The notes beneath the pieces are model-generated. The model worked only from the letters and a program-made list of their open reading frames with translations. It was not told the DNA's origin and searched no databases. Made by a program: the position numbers and the translations under genes. Source: Adenanthera pavonina (taxonomy: Eukaryota > Streptophyta > Magnoliopsida > Fabales > Fabaceae). From it: a DNA stretch of 64,000 nucleotides. Of the stretch, positions 36,505 to 47,070 are shown one piece after another; the stretch's first letter is position 1; the number at the start of each line of letters is the position of its first letter. The stretch covers positions 12,232,001 to 12,296,000 of the forward strand of contig JAIVEN010000021.1 of assembly GCA_026686845.1 (NCBI GenBank), read 5' to 3'.

Positions 36505-37830
36505 CCTAATTCGTCTGGCTATCGACGTTAAACTTAGCGTTTATTGGGAGGCAACCCAACATCATTTTTCTTCTTTTATTTTCTATTTTTGTTTTCTTGT
36601 TTTCTTGCCCTTGTTACCCCAAACTTTCTCTCTCAAGAGTTGTTGCAAGACTGAATTGATTATGGTGAAAACAAGCTTGGAATAAATATAAGGAACTCGA
36701 AAGAACATTTCAAGTATCATCTATAAATCAGCAGAGTCTCAGTTCCTTTATCTTTTATTTTATTCCTGCAACATTAAGGACAATGTTGGATCTAAGTGTG
36801 GGGGGAGTTTATTAGATGTTCTTAGTTGATTTGTCCTAAGAATTGTGCTGATGTGGTGAAACTAGAAAATTTTTTACAAATTTATGTGCTTAATTGATTT
36901 TGTTTAAATTTATTTTGCTTATTTTTCTGAGCTAGTGGTTATGTCTGTCACCATAGGATACTCAATTGTTGTGCTTAATGGGGTAAGATAGTTAATTTAC
37001 AAGTCAGGAACATGAGTCTTGAGACTAGAAAATTGAGCACTATAACTTAGCATGTGATAGGTGTGGAAAAGTGACTGAGTTTGTAGGAAGATGAATTATA
37101 CATTTATTTTTGAACTCGGGTATTTATAATCATTGTGTATGAATTTATTATTTAATTAGAGAGATGATTCGAGGTTTAAATGAAAAAAAAAAAAGAAAAA
37201 AAAGTAATATATAAATCCACTCCACCGGTTCGACCTGTGCTGAGTAACCGAAGGTACGCATCACAAATGTTAGACCTTTGTGTCAAAAGGTGTAAAGTGA
37301 GATATGAGTGAGCCAAAGGCATCTTGGTACAGTGGGTTATGTAGCTTGAGTAACCGGGGGTACGCATCACAAATGCGAGATCTTCACGTCAAAAGAGAGC
37401 ATAACGGCCCAAGAAAAGCAAATAAATCCCCAGATAAAATTGAAGCACAAAGTGCGGGGAAATTAAATAAATCCTTGTTGATCTCCATTGCACATGAGTT
37501 GAGTTGAAGTTTATGCATAACTGATTGAGATATTTTAAGTTCTTAAATAAGTGTTCTAATTTTTCTTCTTCTTGTTTAGTTGGCTGTCTACATTTGTCAC
37601 ATGCTAGGTATACACATACACATACAAAAGTCTCATGGACTAACGGGAATGATAAGTGAGTTGCTATTAAGCCTAATGTTTGATTTATTGAGTACTCCTT
37701 TTATTTATATTAGTGAAGGACTATCACTAGTAAAGAGAAATAAGTTTGATAAATCTAGAAATAACTTTATAAGTGCAGCACAATTTTAGTCTTGCTTGAG
37801 GACAAGCAAAGGTTCAAGTGTTGGGGGATT
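36505..37830 (+). other. Conserved 3' non-coding region of the Athila-like element
   Basis: Holds three blocks I know from Athila/Tat-type elements: 'gacgttaaacttagcg' with 'ttattgggaggcaaccc' (36525-36557), the 'aacattaaggacaatgttgg' block with 'tgtgggggga' (36771-36807), and 'cttgcttgaggacaagcaaa' just before the polypurine tract (37792-37811). Several contain short inverted repeats. No enzyme domain is present. Confidence 0.7.
37236..37395 (+). repeat. Two-copy repeat with 'gtaccg/gtacgcatcac' core
   Basis: The phrase 'gagtaaccg(aa/gg)ggtacgcatcacaaatg', continuing into 'agaccttTgtgtcaaaag' or 'agatcttcacgtcaaaag', occurs at about 37241-37290 and 37350-37398, some 110 bp apart, in the non-coding part of the Athila-like element. 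Confidence 0.8.
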
Positions 37831-39222
37831 TGATGTGTCCATTTTATATATATAAAATACCCACATTTAAACTTTAAATTGTATTTAAATATGTTAACAT
37901 TGATATATTTTAGCATGATTTTATATATTTTTATGTTTCATGATGTTATAGGTTCAGTTGGAAGCATTCGGAGTAAAAACGTTACAAATTGTTTATGCTA
38001 AAAAGTTGTGATACCCTTCGGTATTTTGATTATAACTCTCACATATGAACTCCAATTGAGGTAATTTAAAATGCGTTGGAAAGATAAGACACAGAGTTAC
38101 AACTTTCATGTTTTGATTTTTCCTAAATTCTAACATTATCATGGTGAAAATCAAACTCAAATTATCAATACGAGCTGATGATGTTATGAAAGCACTGTCC
38201 GTACAACAGTGACCACCCGACGCCGGGTCATCCAATAGGAGTCCATAAAAACATGTTTTTGACATGTTTTCATGATATTTTGGGCTTTTATGGGCTTCTA
38301 AAATTTTTCTATATAAAGATACACGATAGAAACACAATGGGGGATTCAGAAACACACTCAAAAGTCAGAAAACACGATTCTAAACGCATCTGAGAGTAAC
38401 TATGAGCATCATATAGAGAGAAAGTAAGGAGATTTATGGAGTATTTAAGCAAGATTATATTTTTCTTTATAAACTCTTCCTTTTTGTTATTCTTATCATG
38501 ATTTGGGATTTTAGTTTTGATTTGACTTTTATTTCTATGAGTAGCTAAATTTCCCAGTTGGAGGTAGAGATGTAGCCTGACTAGGATGAATTGAATTTTT
38601 TTCTTTAGTTAAGACTCTTTGATTTATTTTTCAAGTTATAATTAATTTTATCTTTTTATTATATTTATCGCTTTTGTTCGTTCATGTAGATTTTATGCTT
38701 GATCACCATAGAATTTAATTAATGGGTAAACTTGATGGACTGAGAGGTAAAGAGTGAACCTAGATTTAGAGAGATAAACATGAATAACTAATCTAGAGAT
38801 AGAATTAGGAATTCATGGTGATATATGTTGTAGTTTTCAAGGTTTAATTAGAAAATTTAGTTGCGCGAAAGCGAATTGAATCCTAATTAAATTAGGACTA
38901 ATTGACCGAGAGGTAATTAGAACGCTTTAGAAATAACAGTCACTATAATTATATAGAGTCTAACTAAGAAATAAAATTTAGTTATCTCATAAGGTGAATT
39001 CTGATCCCTTGACGCTTCTAGAACTGAATCAAAACTCAGACTTCATTTTGTTTTCTATTTCTTTTCTTTTTAATTTGAATTATCAATTTCATTATCAATT
39101 AATTTTTGGGATTAAAAGTTTGGACTATAAATTTACTACCTCTTTTGGGTTCGACCTCTTGAATACTCCGAAGATATTTTTATTACTGCGATCGACCCTG
39201 TATACTTGCAGGATTCCGATCA
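37831..39222 (+). repeat. Athila-like 3' LTR
   Basis: Starts TGATGTGTCC directly after 'gtgttgggggatt' and ends ...ggattccgatca before the TCTCT duplication. It differs from the 5' LTR by a small insertion near 39087-39097 and many transitions. Confidence 0.92.
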
Positions 39223-39691
39223 TCTCTCTATCTCAAAAGTACATAGATGACTCCTTATATAAAGGAATAAGGCAACCAAAACCCTAGGTTAAAATAAAAA
39301 AATAAAAATTACAGTAAATATAAAGAAAATAATAAAAAATGACTTAATATCCAAGACACAATCTTTGACAATAAACCTTATTTATAAAAATTTAATAATA
39401 AAAAATGAAAATTCTAAATAAAATAAAATAAAAAAGATTCATTTTTAGTTGATCACATGAGTGTCATATGATCATTTAAGTAATCTGCTCCAATTGGACT
39501 TCTCTTGGGCTTGGTTCTGAAACTTTTATTTTGGAATTGATGATCACACCTACAACCTTCTTTTGGATTGTAACTTTAATCAAGTGACTAGGCTCTAATC
39601 CATGAAGTTCTTGGATCACTTTAATGCTTCAGTTCCTTGCTCTTGACTTTGGCCCACCAAAGCCTTACAATGGATCTTTTTATCTCCAAGC

Positions 39692-40354
39692 TTAAGCTTT
39701 ATATTCAGCACATTGATTAAATCTTTCAAGCTCTCCATGCTTCTCTCTAAACTCTTGCAAATCACGCTTAGCTCTCATTATTTCATTCCCTCCCTCTTCA
39801 AAAGAATTCGTCCTCAAATCTCCATAATCTACATGAAAAGAAAGGAAATGATTACAAGCATCAAATAGATCATAAGGAATATACTTACCTTTCAAACTTG
39901 ATTGATGCATCTTTACTTTAATGCATCCATAAACTTGAAGGAAAGCACTCTTCCTTGACTGCAAATTTGTTTTAAATATTCCTCTAAGCAACCAATCTCC
40001 AAGATCAAAAATCTTCCAACCATTATTTCGAACATAGGGCTTATTTTCAAGCATTGGTGAATAAGAATCTGAACTTTTCTTCACACCAAATACACCAATA
40101 ACTTGTAACAAATAGCTAGATACAAACTCGACACAAGAAGACTTAAATTCATAAAGGATGGAATTAGGACACAACATGACACAAAAAGACTCAAAAGGGA
40201 CTAAGGTGGTATAATGATCATATGTGAAGAAATCTGGGCAAATGTGGATGTAATTCATTAAATTCAAAATCTTGACAAATTTGACACATATAGATGAAGC
40301 ACAATGACAAAACAAAGATGGAGAAGAAATAACTAAAAGAGCACATATTAACAC
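39692..40354 (-). CDS. Unrecognised 220-aa ORF at the 3' end of the gypsy element
   Basis: An open frame running from the internal region across the LTR edge at 39785 and stopping 94 bases inside the LTR. Its C-terminal third contains 'DYGDLRTNSFEEGG', resembling the short acidic tail found after pol in some Ty3/gypsy polyproteins, and ends in a charged helix-like segment. The N-terminal half is Cys- and Phe-rich with no known fold. It may be the remnant of the polyprotein end after deletion of pol, or a chance frame. Confidence 0.35.
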   Translation of the reverse strand: MLICALLVISSPSLFCHCASSICVKFVKILNLMNYIHICPDFFTYDHYTTLVPFESFCVMLCPNSILYEFKSSCVEFVSSYLLQVIGVFGVKKSSDSYSPMLENKPYVRNNGWKIFDLGDWLLRGIFKTNLQSRKSAFLQVYGCIKVKMHQSSLKGKYIPYDLFDACNHFLSFHVDYGDLRTNSFEEGGNEIMRAKRDLQEFREKHGELERFNQCAEYKA

Positions 40355-40654
40355 AAAACCAAATGAGGGAATGAACTAGAAAAAGAATGGAACATAATAG
40401 ACTTATGTGGATGAGATGGGACATAATGCCAACAATGGAGTAGGAAAGCACATGACTTATGAAACACACAAGCAGCCAAGAAAGAAACACATATCTCATT
40501 AGACTTACATAACACAAAAAATATGGAACGAGTTAGAGGGAAACAAGAAACTACTTTAGGAAACAAAACATAATAAAGATGGAATGGAAAGATATAGATA
40601 GATGAACTAGAGAAAGAAGATACTAAGCTATCAAATGGACTTATTATCACATTG

Positions 40655-41382
40655 AACACATGAGGAACTAAGTTTCATAATACAAAGAGGGACAAAAAAA
40701 ACTACAAAAATTAGAAACTAAGTAAGAAAGACAAAGAAGACATAGTGAAGGAACATAAGAAGAGGGAAGAAGTTTAGTGAAACTAACCTTATCCTCACTT
40801 TCTCTCAAACAACTCTCAATTATCTCTCCATTCTTATCTTTTTGCTCTCTCTCATTTCTCTTTTCTCTCTTTTTCTTCCTCTTTTTCCTCTTTTTCTTTC
40901 GCTTTTTCACTCTTCTTTCAATCTTCTTTTCACGCACTCTTTTTCCACTCACAACAATTTTCTAGATATTTCCTCTCTTATTACTCTCATTTCTACCCTT
41001 CTTATTTTTCCATTCTAACTCACTCTTCAAGTTCTCATGACTTTCACACAAATGATTATATTGCAATGATTCATGGGCTGTCTTCAATACAAAGGATCTA
41101 TTGTTATCATGCCCAATCAAACTAATATCACAATCAAAATTCCAATCACCATGTCAACATGCTTAATTTCATCAATGTAATCATAAGAACCAATTTCCAA
41201 TGAAATCACATCATCACGACTACTAGGAATTAGCATGCTACTATCCAAAGAATTTTCAATCAAATCATTAGCAACATGTAAAGCATTATATTCCTTTAAA
41301 AGTTGCACACGTCATGGCTATTAATCTCATAAGCACAAACAACTTCATTATTTTCCAATTGCGCTACATCAAGATTTTCAAT
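40655..41382 (-). other. Non-coding interior of the gypsy element
   Basis: Holds a strongly C/T-rich stretch (40777-40965) whose minus-strand translation is a Lys/Arg/Glu run of low complexity, and a diverged acidic continuation of the gag-side frame (41308-41117). No enzyme domain is visible. Confidence 0.5.
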
Positions 41383-42160
41383 TTACTTATTGAAAGCACA
41401 ACTAGAATCAAAGCTATCTAATGCAATACTAACAACATCTAGCTCAATTTTCTCAAGATCCAGCAAATTATCATGATCAATTCCATTAACACAATCAACA
41501 TCATTAAATTCATTGAAATTATCAAGTTTAGCACATCTTAAATCATCTACGTTAACACAAGAGATATCATCATTAAAGGTTTGAGAATAAGAGATACCTT
41601 TCACATGATCTTCTTTCCCCAAGAGGGAATCACATGAATCTTGAGCCAAAAGAACTTGAACCTCTTTACAATGTTTATCAACAATCTTGGCTCTAGGAGG
41701 GTGCTCATGCAAATGAGACGATGCAAACTTTTTTCTCATGACCGTTTTCATCTCATTCCATGTTGCAGTAGAAGACTCTCCTTTAATAGTGCATTAGCAC
41801 TCCATCCGTTTCCACCAAGCAGCAACATTTTTACTTAATCTAAGGTATACACATTACATCTTTTCCAACTCAGAGTAATTACAACATTCAAATGCGTGAT
41901 CAATTTTTTCTTTCCCAATCCAAGTAGACATCAAGATTTTTCTCACCATGGAACAATGGGATCTTTGATTTGATATTGCTAAGAACATCCATGTGAGCAG
42001 AAACCTTTAGATCACGACTTGATTTAGTTTTAAAGGGAGACTCAATGTGATCCAATTTTGCATTCATCTTCTCAATTTGATCATTAAAAGTCCTTAATAA
42101 GTCTTTAAGATCAAATTGTCTACCAATCATACTTATAATCTGAAATGTTAGTGAAAACAA
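41383..42160 (-). pseudogene. Gypsy gag pseudogene
   Basis: Minus-strand frames at 42160-41900 and 41751-41383, joined by a stretch in another frame, encode a Ty3/gypsy capsid-like protein. Visible features are a predicted helix before 'DHIESPFKTKSSRDLK', then 'IPLFHGEKNLDVYLDWE', 'HAFECCNYSELEKM', 'AAWWKRMEC' and 'TWNEMKTVMRKKFASSHLHE'. This order matches Retrotrans_gag domains (F.G..D...YL.WE ... WW ... TW.EMK..MR..F). One frameshift (near 41897) and two stops (near 41850 and 41795) break it. An acidic, low-similarity tail follows where a zinc knuckle and protease would be expected. Confidence 0.75.
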
Positions 42161-43403
42161 AAGACGAAAGAAATAGAGACCTCACAAATCACTCTCTCAT
42201 GTGTTTCTACTCAAAGATTTATTAGCACTCGTGTTTCACACAAAAAGATTGATTTTTTCAATAATGTAAAACACTCTTGTTTTTTACCACTCAACTTGCT
42301 CCTTATAGTGTTCTTAATCAAATTCCAACAAATCAAAAGGAAGTAATGTATAATTAAAGTGGCAATCACACAACTAGAGTCTCAAAATTCAAAGTTCTCA
42401 AAGAATCTAAAAAGGGACATCAACAAATCAAAGGAAAACGTACAACAAAAGGGTACTTGATATTAGCAAAGTCCATCAAGTTTTTAGAAGAAGAATGGAG
42501 GTGTATGGAGACTATGATGTTAGTGTGATAGTGTGGAAAGGAGGGAATGGTTTGAAATGTTGATAGAAGCAATAAGAAAGCAAGAAAAGACACAGAACAA
42601 TTTAGGAAAATAAGAAAGAAAGGAAATAGGAAAGTAAAATTAAGGAAGAAAATAGGAAACTAGAAGATCAATCAAAGAATGAAGAAATTAGGAAACAAAG
42701 GAGGAAGCAAACTAGGAAAGTAACAATTACCAATCAAGCTTTTGATGCTTACCACTCAAGTTGTTGAATTTAGGAAACCCAATATGACTTGTATTGCAAG
42801 AACAATAAAATTAGGCAACTATGCTCTATTTGCAAATCAATCAATCACAAAATAAGAAACACCATTCAAGGCAATTGCTCCTAATTAATCTAAGCTCAAA
42901 TCTAGAATTTTTTTTTTGCACCACAAAGTTCTTTTTTTTTTTTAGTCTCTCTGTTTTTTCTTTTTTTTAGCAGCAGGTCATAACTCATCACTTTTTTTTT
43001 TCAGAATGGTTGAATAACTCTACTGCTCTTTCTTTTGCCTTTTTGCAGTAGCCACTGATTTTTTTTTTCAAATTTTTTTTCACTTTTTTTTTCTAAATAT
43101 TCTAGAGCAATACTAAAGACAACATACCACTCAAAAGCAATACTAAATAATTTCTTTTTTTAAACAAATCTAGATAGGTTCACAATTGTGGAAAAAAAAA
43201 ATAGCAACTAAAACACAAGAGGAAGAAAAAACAAATCACAAAGAGGAGAAACAATCAACAAGAGATGGCAAGACCAAGACTTGATGGAAAAGCCACAAAC
43301 AAGAGAAAAATAGATATGGACAAAGGAGAAAGAAAAATTATGGAAGAGAAAGATATGGAAAGATCACACTTTTGAAGTTAGCAACCAAAGTTCTAATGTC
43401 AAA

Positions 43404-44449
43404 TGATGAAAGACCAAAATGAAACTCGCCTGATTGGACCTCCAATGACTCAGAATGAACCACGGATCGTACTAGAATCAAATAGGACACAGCAAACAAC
43501 AAGAAACACAAGATATATGAACACGTTAAACCAGAAAAATATGATAATAAATCTAAACAAAAATAACAAGAAAATAGGAAAGATATATTGGTCAATGGGA
43601 TAAAACCCTAAGAGAACTTGTCTCTTAGAACCCTACGCCACAAAGGAAAATCACTCCTTTGATAAGTCTAAGAATTCTCTCAAGAACACAAGTGATACAA
43701 AAGAAAGCTTGCAAGAAAACAAAATAAGTTCTGAAAATTCATGCTTATCAATCTCTCTATCTTAAAAATATGTAAATGACTCTTTATATAAAGGAATAAG
43801 GCAACCAAAACCCTAAGTTAAAATAAAAAAAAATGAAAATTACAGTAAAAATAAAGAAAATAATCAAATATAATCCTAAAGGAGGCACCACAATCTAAAT
43901 AAAAAAGGAAACAAAATATTCTTGCAAATCGCTCTTAAAGGTGGCACCTTTTTGCTAAAAAGAAAAGAAAATTCTAGAACCTAATCATTAAAAATTAGGA
44001 AACAATTAAAACTTAATATCCATGACATAATATTTGACCATAAACCTTATTTCTAAAAATTTAATAATAAAAAATGAAAATTCTAAATAAAATAAAATAA
44101 AGAATACTCCTTTTTAGTTGATCACATGAGTGGCACATGATCACTTAAATAATCTCCTTCAATTGGACTAGGCTTGGTTCTGAAACTTTTATTTTGGAGT
44201 TAATAATCACACCTACAAGCTCCTTTTGGACTGCAACTTTAATCAAGTGGCTGGGCTCTAATCCATGGAGCTCTTGGATCACTTTAATGCTTTGATTCCT
44301 TGCTCTTAGACTTTGGTACACCAAAACTTTGCAATGGATCTTTATATCTCCAAGCTTAAATTTTATGTTCAGCATCTTAATCAAATCTTTTAAGCTCTCC
44401 ATGCTTCTTTCCAAACTCTTACAAATTACGCCTAGCTCTTATTCTATCA
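43404..44449 (-). repeat. 5' LTR of the gag-only gypsy element
   Basis: It aligns over its length with 32124-32485 and 39228-39785. An intact 'cttatcaatctctctatctt' at about 43745-43765 shows the pre-insertion sequence of the Athila target, which was duplicated as TCTCT in the partner LTR. An 89-codon minus frame at 44145-44414 lies wholly inside the LTR and is probably fortuitous. Confidence 0.85.
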
Positions 44450-45344
44450 CTTTCCTGATGCATCATCGGCCTTGAAGATGAGAGCTGCATGACTAGAATT
44501 GAGAGAGATAAGAAATTTGTTTTACTCAAGTGAAGAATTGGATCCGTGAAATGAGAAAAATACTTAAAAAAACCAAAAAAACATAAAAGCTAATCAGGGC
44601 AGGGCAGCAATTTCAAACCTAACACTGGCACTGACACCCTAATAATTATTGTGCCAGCCCGTCCCCACCAACTCAATTTATCATATATATTTGTTTTAAT
44701 AAAATCAATTTATCATATATATTTGTTTTAATCAATTTGTTATATCCATCATACCTTCAACTCATTCCTTCAGCCTCACTGTATATGCAAAATATATATA
44801 TAGCTCGTCTTTTTTTTTTTAATCTAGAAATATGTAGACACATTAATCTCCACCCCAATTTTGTTTTTTTCAATAGTATGGTACATCAATATCACATGAC
44901 ACTAATAATATATCCACACACTTGAATGCACTATTATTATTATTAGATTCTTATTATTAATATTGATCAACACCAACAATACACATCCACGTGGACTATC
45001 ATTATTATAATCATTATAATAAATACTAATACATGTTATAATTAGGAAGCTTCCACATTTTTTTCTCATATAGACGGGAGGGAATTAATGACCAATCATT
45101 AAACCATTATCAATATAAAATTGCTTTATTTAAAAATAAAAATAATATAAAATAGTATAAAATGAAGCAAGTATAGACTCTTTTCTCGCAGGTGGGACAC
45201 CGTACTCGACATAAGAATAAACTAAATTAATAAAACTTCTAAAGCAATAACTTAATTGGACCCCGATAAATTGGAAATTGAATTGATGAAAAAAGAAATA
45301 ACTTAATTGGCCCAAATCCAAAATCTCTCGAAACTGAAAAAATT

Positions 45345-45535
45345 CATATTAATAATAATGTCAATAATAATATTATTCATAATAATATTCATGACATTAA
45401 ATTAAAAAATATCATTAAAAATATAAAAATAAAAAATTTATATTAATATTAATCTCAATAATAATATTATTCATAATAATATTCATGACATTGAATTAAA
45501 AAATAACATTGAAAGTATAAATTGAAATTGAATAT
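45345..45535. repeat. Tandem duplication of about 100 bp
   Basis: The block around 'aataatattattcataataatattcatgacatt' is present at about 45345-45440 and again at about 45441-45535. It is rich in imperfect palindromic aataat/attatt steps. Confidence 0.8.
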
Positions 45536-46047
45536 AAAAAACACTAAGAAAATTTCAATTATTGGGTATTTAATTTTTCATAGTGTTATATTTTTGAAGG
45601 TTTTTAATGCAAGATAGACTAATCCGGACCAATATAGTCAAGTTTTCATTCCTTTTATATCACTAACCATTCAATATTTTTTAAAATAATGAACAAATTT
45701 GGGCTTTTTAAAATAGAACAAAATCAATAAAATTTCAAAATATAATGAAAATTTCTGAAACATGACTCATTATAGAAGGAAGAAATGATAACACTTCAAA
45801 TACGCTGAAAAAATTTATATTTTGAATAATTAATAAACTTTTAATTAAAGTGGGTGCTTTTTTGTTATTTTTGTCGGTTCTTGTTTTCATTTTTTAAATT
45901 CTTGGGAAAGGAAAAGATACATTTTAAATAATTATATTTATATATAGATATAGATTCTTAAATCTTAACAAATTTAATACTCCCAACTATTTTTCTTCAT
46001 CTATGTAATTAATTATTTATATTTTATACATGAAAATAAAGTATTAT

Positions 46048-46630
46048 AAAGTATTAAAAAATTATTTTGAATTTCTAAGAAATTATATGATAGAAATGTA
46101 GAATTGGAAACATATTGGAAAGCTATTTTAAATTCATGAGAAATCTAATTTGATAAAAAATTGATCTAGTCTTTTTGGTGTAATTACTGTTTTAATTGGG
46201 TCCTTTCTTGACATTCTTTTTTTGGTCAATTGCTGTTACTTTCATAATGGATGGTAGAAAAAGAAGAAAAAAAAAAACAGAAAGGGAAAGGCAAATACCG
46301 TCACAAGCACAGTGCTAGAAACAGTGTTAGATTCCCCTTATAGATATTAAAAAATTATTTTGAATTGCTAAGAAATTATATGATAAAAATGTAGAAATTC
46401 AAACATATTAAAAAACTATTTTCAATTCATGAGAAATCTAATTTGATAAAAAAAAAAATTGATCTAATCCTTCTAGTGTAATTACTGTTCTAATTGGGTC
46501 CTTGCTTGTCATTCTTTTTTCTGGTCCATTGCTGTTATTTTCATAATGAATGGTAAAAGAAGGGGAAAAAAAAGAAAGGGGAAGGCATATGGCACAGCTC
46601 TAGGAACAGTGATAGTTAGATCCTCTTTTG
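46048..46630. repeat. Tandem duplication of about 290 bp
   Basis: Two head-to-tail copies, about 46048-46340 and 46341-46630. Both start at 'attaaaaaattattttgaatt', pass through 'gtgtaattactgtt', 'ggtcaattgctgtta' or 'ggtccattgctgtta' and 'ttcataatg', and end near 'aggaacagtg' or 'agaaacagtg'. Divergence by eye is near 12-15 percent. It lies about 450 bp past the CstF50 stop. Confidence 0.85.
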
Positions 46631-47070
46631 ACAGATTTACAGCTGATATATTAGTGATTTTTTCACTTGTTTGATTACAGTAATAGAATTTCTTTTCATG
46701 GTAAAAAAGGTAGAATATGTAATTATTATTTAATAATATTTATTCATATTTAAAAATAAAAAAAATTATCCTCTTTTGCATATTGTCGAGAGTTTGGAAG
46801 AGGCTATTAAAGTATAATTTAATTTCACTTTGTGTGTATAACCCTTGCATATTCCAGTCAGTTTACCCAAACTCTACTTGAGAGGGAATGCAGACTATAA
46901 AACAGGAACGGAGATTTAAGAATTAACTGATTCAGCAAGTTAAGTGATCAGAAAAAATTCCTTTTATTATTACACATGAATTGTTTCCTGCTGTTAGTTT
47001 TGGTCCAGTGAAATCTTTAACCAACATCTATGTCTACAATACTTTAACTAAGCCATTCATGATCGCATTA

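Larger units (their letters stand above)
32486..39222 (+). mobile_element. Athila-like gag-protease retrotransposon
   Basis: A 6737-bp insertion with a perfect TCTCT duplication (32481-32485 and 39223-39227); the unoccupied site is seen in the partner LTR near 43750. LTRs are 32486-33865 (1380 bp) and 37831-39222 (1392 bp), starting TGATGTGTCC and ending in GATCA. The primer site at 33872-33888 matches the tRNA-Asp type used by Athila with one mismatch. A polypurine tract 'gtgttggggga' precedes the 3' LTR. Only gag and protease are coded; reverse transcriptase, RNase H, integrase and any env-like ORF are absent. About 1.3 kb of conserved non-coding sequence follows the protease. By hand I count about 31 differences in the first 450 bp of the two LTRs, mostly transitions, so it is not recent. 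Confidence 0.93.
32124..44449 (-). mobile_element. Gag-only gypsy element, split by an Athila insertion
   Basis: The left (3') LTR is 32124-32485 plus 39228-39785, about 920 bp. The right (5') LTR is 43404-44449, 1046 bp. Both begin TGATGAAA and end in a TTNCA or ATCA type terminus on the plus strand. The 126-bp difference is one block near 43868-44015 present only on the right. The primer site, read on the minus strand next to 43404, is 'tgacattagaac', the initiator-Met site TGGTATCAGAGC with four transitions. Flanks read as GAAAG and AAAAA in element orientation, a plausible decayed TSD. The internal region (39786-43403) has a broken gag and an unrecognised 220-codon frame but no protease, reverse transcriptase or integrase. 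It is a non-autonomous family; a solo LTR of the same family lies at 17953-18848. Confidence 0.85.
44450..47070. other. Intergenic region downstream of CstF50
   Basis: AT-rich, with (ATT)n near 44935-44960, a small duplication 'atcaatttatcatatatatttg' near 44678-44735, and two larger tandem duplications listed separately. The last 100 bases are probably CstF50 3' UTR. No gene seen. Confidence 0.55.

Noticed and set aside
32648..38361. Two similar antisense frames at 32648-33010 and 37993-38361 that look like a conserved protein
   Set aside because: They lie at the same place in the two LTRs of the Athila-like element, so the similarity only reflects LTR duplication.
40668..40965. Lys/Arg-rich minus-strand frame resembling a nuclear or ribosomal basic protein
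   Set aside because: It is the translation of a C/T-rich low-complexity stretch in the non-coding interior of a retrotransposon.
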